This document shows, in pieces, positions 58,529-64,000 of a stretch of 64,000 bases of DNA (position 1 is its first letter; the number at the start of each line of letters is the position of its first letter). The position numbers and the translations under genes were made by a program. The stretch comes from Utricularia gibba (lineage: Eukaryota > Streptophyta > Magnoliopsida > Lamiales > Lentibulariaceae), in contig NEEC01000011.1 in the NCBI GenBank assembly GCA_002189035.1, positions 2,790,001-2,854,000 of the forward strand, given 5' to 3'. Below the pieces are notes generated by a model. The model made no database searches. It worked only from the letters and a program-made list of their open reading frames with translations, and was not told where the DNA came from.

Positions 58529-59284
58529 CTAGTTGGATGACTGGTCACCACGTCTCCAGAAGGAGAAGGGATTGAACTGGAAGAGCTTTGTGCTGAATCC
58601 ACCATTTTCCCCTGTGTTTGCCTCCAACTGGGCATCCAAATCTCGCCAGAACTTGATCACTTGGAGGCATTCTTCCTCTGTGGATCTCTGCAAAATTATC
58701 CGAGAAGCGAAGCCTCTCTTTTTCATCTCCATGCACACTTCTACAGGGTTGTTTGCAGCAAGTGTGACCATGTACAACCAGCCCTTGTCAGACAAAAGCT
58801 CATCAGCAACCGGCAATATCCTATCGATCACACTGCGCCCGTTTTCCCCTCCGGCCCAAGCAGAAGTGATCCCTTCACAACCAACCTCATCTTCTGGTGT
58901 GGGAACATAAGGTGGGTTCACAACAATCAGATCCACTGATTTGGCTAACCGCTTCAGGAACCCATTGGCAAGATCAGTGTTTACTATGTCTGCATGACAT
59001 CCGTGTGCTTCAAGGGTTTCACGAGTGACATTTGCTGCATGGGGGTTGATATCTGTAGCGATGTATAGGGCAGGATGGGGACCTTCCTTTCCAAGAATGA
59101 GTGCTAGTGAGGTGATTACATAGCCACTTCCGGAGCCGATTTCCAGGCAAATCAAAGGTTGGTGTTGCACTAAGCTAACTCTGTCGGCGAGTAATGCATC
59201 TACTAGTACAAATGAATCATCACACGGATCATAGACTTCAGGGTGTGAACTGACGAGGCCAATTTGTGCAACCTTGTAGGACAT
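58529..59284 (-). CDS. HEMK2/N6AMT1-type release-factor glutamine methyltransferase
   Basis: An S-adenosylmethionine-dependent methyltransferase, 251 residues, expected to methylate the GGQ glutamine of the translation release factor eRF1. The start MSYKVAQIGLVSSHPEVYDP fits plant relatives; an open extension to 59317 has no ATG and begins at a TTTCAG acceptor, so a leader intron is likely. Motif I reads ICLEIGSGSGYVITSLAL, then YIATDINPHAANV, the catalytic NPPYVPTP and the family phrase SAWAGGENGRSVIDRILP. The C-terminal tail (LFQFNPFSFWRRG) is plant-type. It is intact and single-exon over the coding part. Confidence 0.92.
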   Translation of the reverse strand: MSYKVAQIGLVSSHPEVYDPCDDSFVLVDALLADRVSLVQHQPLICLEIGSGSGYVITSLALILGKEGPHPALYIATDINPHAANVTRETLEAHGCHADIVNTDLANGFLKRLAKSVDLIVVNPPYVPTPEDEVGCEGITSAWAGGENGRSVIDRILPVADELLSDKGWLYMVTLAANNPVEVCMEMKKRGFASRIILQRSTEEECLQVIKFWRDLDAQLEANTGENGGFSTKLFQFNPFSFWRRGDQSSN

Positions 59285-61193
59285 GCTTTGCCGAGTTAGC
59301 TGGCTCCCCTGAAACAATGCAATTGGAGATGTAACAAAAACTGATGATTTGCTGATTGTCTCGAGGAAATTTCTTCAGATACTCAGGAGGAGAACACACG
59401 GGCGAGTAATAATAAGCATGCTGTATACATGGAAAATCCAGCACAAAATACACAGAACATGACAAAGAACTATGAGCACTGTGGATATTCAAGCATGGCC
59501 ACCATTCATCATTTCAAAATTCACACACAACCGTTGATCCCTTCACAAATAAATTCACAAAGCATCGGAAACACAGGTGAATCCCAGAACCATCCAGAAT
59601 TGGTTTACAAAACAAAACCACTTCTTTATGGCTTGGCGTAAAATCCCAATTGGCAATAAAGAGTCCAAAGAAGCACTAGTCGACGGGAAGATGGTTGTCT
59701 TAGACTACATCTTTCATTACCCTTTGATTAGCATAAAGAGATTAATAAATATCTAATATTACAGCAGCAAGAATCACACCTTCCTGGGAGCAGGTTTTAG
59801 CATTCAATTGAAATTGCAAATACAGACCCATCGAATAACCGCGGCAATTAGAACCATAATAATAAAAAAACGTGAAAAGATGCCGCCCAGCACAAAGATG
59901 CTCACTTTTCTAACACGGGGAGATGAGTTACCTTGAATTAGAGCAGGCAGTTGACGTGGGCAGAACAAACCCCTAATGAAAAATCACTGCAGCATACTTC
60001 TTCTCACCCCATAACCCACAAAACACACTGCAAATAAGTTCTTAATCAACGCCTCTGTATCCAGTCGTCACACCGGATCCCAAAAAAGCTTCGCTGAGAC
60101 GACGGAGGAGAGGAAGAAGAAGAGCCACTGGGTGGTATTAACATTGGGCTTTTGCCTAAATGGGCCTACTACGGAAGCCCAATCCTTCTTAGCCTTTGAA
60201 GTGCCGTGCGGGCAACTTCGTTAATTAATCCGGCAATTAGAATTAAGACTCCATTAACCCCCCGCCCCTCCTCTACCCGAAGGGGCGGCGGTCCTGGGAG
60301 GGAAAAAATTTATATGCAATTAATATTGGGCAACCGGGCCCACAAATTCATTACCCAATCCTAGCACCCCACGTCCTCCTCCCACTAATTTAGTGGGCCC
60401 CTCTATTTTTGTCTAATTGGTTTCCTAAAGTAGTTGCGCCATCAATTCATTACAGCAATCCTTCCCCCTTTTGGCCACTCCCCTCCCAATATTTAAAATA
60501 TCATGATTAAACTAGATGGTAATTGAATTACATTTGATTAAATAGTTTTGGGATATTACAATTAAATCCCCATATCTTTAAAATGCATCATGGACCTCAG
60601 GCTCGAGCATTCCATCAATCCGTACATCTTTTAAAAAATACAAGTAGGGTGGTAAAACGACGTCGTTCCTCATCATATTGCAAGTTACGTGGAGGGGTTG
60701 TGAGAAGGGAAGAACTATAAGAATGATTGATGTGTGTGTGGTACAATGTGTGTCCTTTTGCAAAGGGAATTTAGAATCCATTGTGTGTGTTGAGACCGTG
60801 GTTTGGTCCAATGTAGGTATTAGATTGCTCCTATCACTTAGTCGGGTCGAGTTTTAAGTTAGGTTGGATCCGATTTCGTCCGAATTCACATGTACCCGAA
60901 TCAAAATCGAACCCGAATGTATGTTTTTGGACATTGAGAAGTAGATAAAAAGAATGATTTGGTCTTTTTATAGAGCATTTGATTATATTACATGTTTTTG
61001 AGTTGGAATTAAGGGAATAATTAGCAATGTCCGCGCAATGAAAATATTCTGTGGCTCATGTTTAAAGGGAATCTTCTGTCTTGCTGTATAAATAGAACCA
61101 TCTAGGGTTAGGGTTTCCCTCGAGCATAGGAGAAGAAGAAGAAGAAGCTCAAGGAATCTGGTGGAACGGGAGAACTACACCTCCCCCATTCCA
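59285..61193. other. divergent intergenic region HEMK2 / MIF
   Basis: 59330-60130 probably includes the HEMK2 leader and promoter. 60200-60480 is pyrimidine/purine-mixed without coding signal. 60480-61080 leads to the mini zinc finger promoter. No other gene is supported. Confidence 0.4.
61087..61116 (+). promoter_or_regulatory. TATA box and telo-box before the mini zinc finger gene
   Basis: TATAAATAG at 61087-61095 is followed at 61104-61116 by AGGGTTAGGGTTT, a telo-box like those found in leaders of growth-related plant genes. A (GAA)n stretch at 61131-61147 lies in the leader. Confidence 0.6.
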
Positions 61194-61460
61194 ATGAAGA
61201 AACGCCATGTGGTCTACGTGAAACCCGACGACCAATTCCCCATCAACTCGGCGAGCTCCGCCTTCGCCGTGCAGGCGGTGAGGTACGCCGAGTGCCAGAG
61301 GAACCAAGCTGCAAATGTAGGCGGTTACGCAGTCGATGGCTGCCGGGAGTTCATGGCGTCCGGGGAGGATGGCACCAGTGGGGCCCTCACATGCGCCGCC
61401 TGCGGCTGCCATCGGAACTTCCACCGCCGCGAAACCGTCATGGAGGTCGTGAATGATTGA
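61194..61460 (+). CDS. mini zinc finger protein (MIF)
   Basis: A short ZF-HD-type zinc finger without a homeodomain, 88 residues, single exon. MIF proteins bind ZF-HD homeodomain factors and block them, affecting hormone responses and meristems. The start is the ATG at 61194 ([14 protein letters not shown]); upstream sequence is open but has no ATG. The finger reads [20 protein letters not shown], then [12 protein letters not shown] and [16 protein letters not shown]. In the family the phrase is normally C-x-K-N-H-A; here the histidine, a proposed zinc ligand, is glutamine (CAA). All other ligands are present. MIF1 and MIF2 cannot be told apart safely. Confidence 0.92.
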   Translation: MKKRHVVYVKPDDQFPINSASSAFAVQAVRYAECQRNQAANVGGYAVDGCREFMASGEDGTSGALTCAACGCHRNFHRRETVMEVVND

Positions 61461-63050
61461 GTAGCGATCGTGTCTTTTTATCCTGTGTTTGGTTTGTGAC
61501 CGGGACTGCAAGAATGTTAGGTAGGAGTTCAATTATTGGGGCTTTGTAGAACATCTCGACCGTACACTGTCATTCCATTCCTCAAACAAGCTGCAAATCC
61601 GATCGTCGATTATCCCCCCAGATCACTAACTTACACCTGAATTCGCCTCTCTTTCACGTTTAGGACAAATTCTACCGTACTTCTTACTCCTCGCTACTCT
61701 GTAACGATATAACTATGTCCACATGCAACTCCTGTAATAAAACGTCTCCACCTCCATGTCTTAGGGTTTACGGTATAACTCCCATTTAGCAGCAGTAAAC
61801 ACATGCAGAAGAAGATCAAAGTTTTTAATTTGGCATTGGATTATAATGCTCTTGCACAGCTCTTTTGTAACACATCAAAAACTTCAAAACATGTATCAAA
61901 AATCCCTTTTCCGGAGAAATGAATTAACCAAGTTAGGTGCCTTAACACATGTTACTTCATAAGAATGTATAAAGATCTGCATTTTCTAACCAAAAGAGAA
62001 AGAACACCCCGTAAGACGATATGCGAATTAGGCGAATGGATCGAATTTTCGAGAGAATTGCATTTCAGGATAACGTGGTAGCGAATGTGGGGGAGGCCTG
62101 AATCGTATGTTGTTCCAAATGGATGCTGAGTTGTTCTCATGTGGCCATGGATAACACTTGCAGTGCTAGTGCGGGAGCAAAGCTTTAGGTATATGTTAAT
62201 GTCTGTTCTGGTACCTGTCTACTCTTTAGCACCTCGGTGCATTGCACATTTATTGGTTTCAACCCCCCTCTTTGTAATTGCATAAGTTTCCAACACTAAA
62301 AACGCCTTGCATCTAAAACCAACATCAAATCTCTTTATCTACTGTGTAATATTATCAAATCATGCTCACTTCTATCTTATAAATTTAAATTTTACGCGAA
62401 TTCGTCTCATTCCTCGAATCCGAGCTTCATTCGTTGGTTGGTAGCAGAATCGCTAAGCGTTCGACTAGCTTGATGTTGTTCTGAAGAATTTGAGAACATT
62501 ATATTATGTCCGTGCAGTGTATGTTAGAATCAAACCAAAGTAAGATCAAGAGTATAGCCATGAAAATGTCATTGCTAAATTGGGCCTTGCGTGGCCCTCA
62601 TGTTGGGCCGGAATGGCCAGCCATAACGTGGCCCAGGCCCAAAAATAATTTATTTATATGTTGGGAATCATATGAAAAATGAAAGAAAAATATTTTATGT
62701 TTAATGATATAGTTTATGTAAATTATTTAAACGGAATATAATTTGGATATTTCATACTAAAAATATATTTTATTTTACCAGATAAAAGATGGAATAGTTG
62801 TTGCACGTCCAACTTGACCGTTGTACGTTTCTGACCTGGAAATGGAATACAGCTGTATTCCGGTTATTTCCCGGTTGCCAACCGTGTACGGCTTTAAAGC
62901 CCATTGTAAACAACGCGCCTCTTGAAACCGGCGTTTCCCTGTCACCCTTCCCCACTAGCCGTTATCCAGTTCCCTTGATAGATAAGAGGGAAGCAGATAT
63001 TGGATCAGAATCATCCGATTAGGGTTTCTTTGATGATCTTCTAGTTCCTA
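61461..63050. other. intergenic
   Basis: Mixed-composition sequence with no supported open frame. 62640-62790 is AT-rich. 62820-63050 is the GC-richer leader side of the next gene. Confidence 0.4.
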
Positions 63051-63497
63051 ATGGCGCAACCAGCCGGTGATTTACCCTCACGTAACGATAACCCCGATGA
63101 TGAGTCGAGATCAGGCGTTTTCGAAAGCTCTGGATGCGGCTCCTGCTGCCTCCGATTCCCCTGTTTTGGATCGAGAAAATCGGATGCCTGGGAGAGGATT
63201 TCTGCGCCGGAAAGCATCAACAGGACTTGTTCGCTGAAGGATGTAGGCGCGTTGAAGAAGGTCAGGGAATGGTCGGAACTCGTCGCTGGGCCTAAGTGGA
63301 AGACGTTCATTCGGCGGTTTAATAGGAACCCCGGTAGAGCGAAACCGGCGAGGTTCCAGTACGATCCTTTGACTTACGCTCTCAATTTCGACGAGGGAAG
63401 AGGACCGGAGGTAGAGGACGACGGCGATGTGGCTTTCAGGGACTTCTCGGCGAGATACGCTGCGATTCCGGCGGGGCCACCGAAGAATCCGCGGTGA
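63051..63497 (+). CDS. small conserved plant protein of unknown function
   Basis: A single-exon frame of 148 residues. The N-terminal third is hydrophilic and contains a Cys-rich patch (SSGCGSCCLRFPCFGSRKS) that could be lipid-modified. The core, KKVREWSELVAGPKWKTFIR, then RFQYDPLTYALNFDEG and FRDFSARYAAIP, matches a plant-only family often labelled stress-induced or NHL-related protein; I recall no proven function. There is no signal peptide or membrane helix. AT-rich sequence follows. The gene call is good; the name is deliberately general. Confidence 0.8.
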   Translation: MAQPAGDLPSRNDNPDDESRSGVFESSGCGSCCLRFPCFGSRKSDAWERISAPESINRTCSLKDVGALKKVREWSELVAGPKWKTFIRRFNRNPGRAKPARFQYDPLTYALNFDEGRGPEVEDDGDVAFRDFSARYAAIPAGPPKNPR

Positions 63498-64000
63498 TTT
63501 GCTAATGGTTTTTACATATACTCGATCTCTTTCATTCATTGAATTGTGTTCTTTGGTGTGAATGTGGTTTGGGGATTAAGATAAACACAGATTAATTTAT
63601 TTGTATTTAAATAAATTTGATACTATATAATTAATTTGTTATATGATACAGAATCAAGATTAGGAAAATATCAAATCTCATCATTTGAACATACAATTAC
63701 GAGAAATTGAACGAATGAGTATACCACACGAATTTCTTATGTTATCGTATGATATTGATGGTAGACTATGACACATCGTTGCATGTTTAATAATTCATCT
63801 AACCATGCCTACAACTCCCACAACTCTGTTGTTGCCATTAGATAAGGAGCATTTATATGGTAAAAATTTACTATTCTAAATATATATCAAATTCTATTTA
63901 CATGAACAAACTAAAATCAAGTTAACGATAATAGATATCCTAATGTCGAAAAAAACGTCACGTTTTTTGTAGAGGTGCACACCACTATGCCCTTACCCCA
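63498..64000. other. intergenic to window edge
   Basis: AT-rich sequence without a recognised feature. Confidence 0.4.

Overview
This is a eudicot plant nuclear genome window. The genes carry short GT-AG introns, the spacers are AT-rich, and the families are plant-typical or plant-specific (STRUBBELIG-type kinase, CASP-like, expansin, XTH, STP sugar carrier, PRE-type bHLH, mini zinc finger, MCTP). I cannot name the species. I place about 28 protein-coding loci and two pseudogene fragments, most with exon borders read base by base from splice sites and reading phase. I see no rRNA, tRNA, CRISPR or intact transposon.

Layout: 1-1323 3' part of an SRF receptor kinase (+); 2972-3918 DUF506/PDDEXK-like (-); 5526-6330 CASP-like (+); 7328-7963 pollen Ole e 1-like (-); 9192-11837 diacylglycerol kinase of the DGK3/4/7 type (-); 12947-16680 tandem pair of membrane-anchored Methyltransf_24 proteins (+); 17187-18954 exonuclease/endonuclease/phosphatase-fold protein with a U12-type AT-AC intron (-); 19397-21422 cytosolic HSP70 (-); 23628-25160 YKT61 SNARE (-), head to head with WDR76-like 25489-27493 (+); 28195-29860 STP14-like hexose carrier (+); 30376-31362 alpha-expansin (-); 33873-35200 XTH (-); 35606-37011 aldose 1-epimerase (+).

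The most unusual part is 37.7-47.4 kb. Four tandem paralogues (here A-D) encode small helical proteins that I do not recognise. Each has a predicted coiled coil, a Gly/Ala-rich hydrophobic stretch, and one to three C-terminal acidic 'DPxxxGxxEG' repeats. Their promoters share a TATA box and leader, and further upstream lie clusters of TTGAC W-box cores, up to five in 30 bp. The array sits between aldose 1-epimerase and a PBL34-type receptor-like cytoplasmic kinase, and it carries duplicated 3' pieces of both neighbours, which shows how it grew. The W-boxes and the kinase suggest, but do not prove, an immune or stress-inducible locus.

The right end holds the PBL kinase (47535-49316, -), an MCTP protein (50271-53314, -), a PRE/ILI bHLH (56674-57411, +), a HEMK2-type methyltransferase (58529-59284, -), a mini zinc finger (61194-61460, +) and a small conserved unknown (63051-63497, +).

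Eleven breaks in otherwise good genes all have the same form: one base missing, usually in or beside a G or A run. That one-sided pattern looks like consensus error in a long-read assembly rather than eleven independent mutations. Genes with such a break should not be called pseudogenes on this evidence alone.
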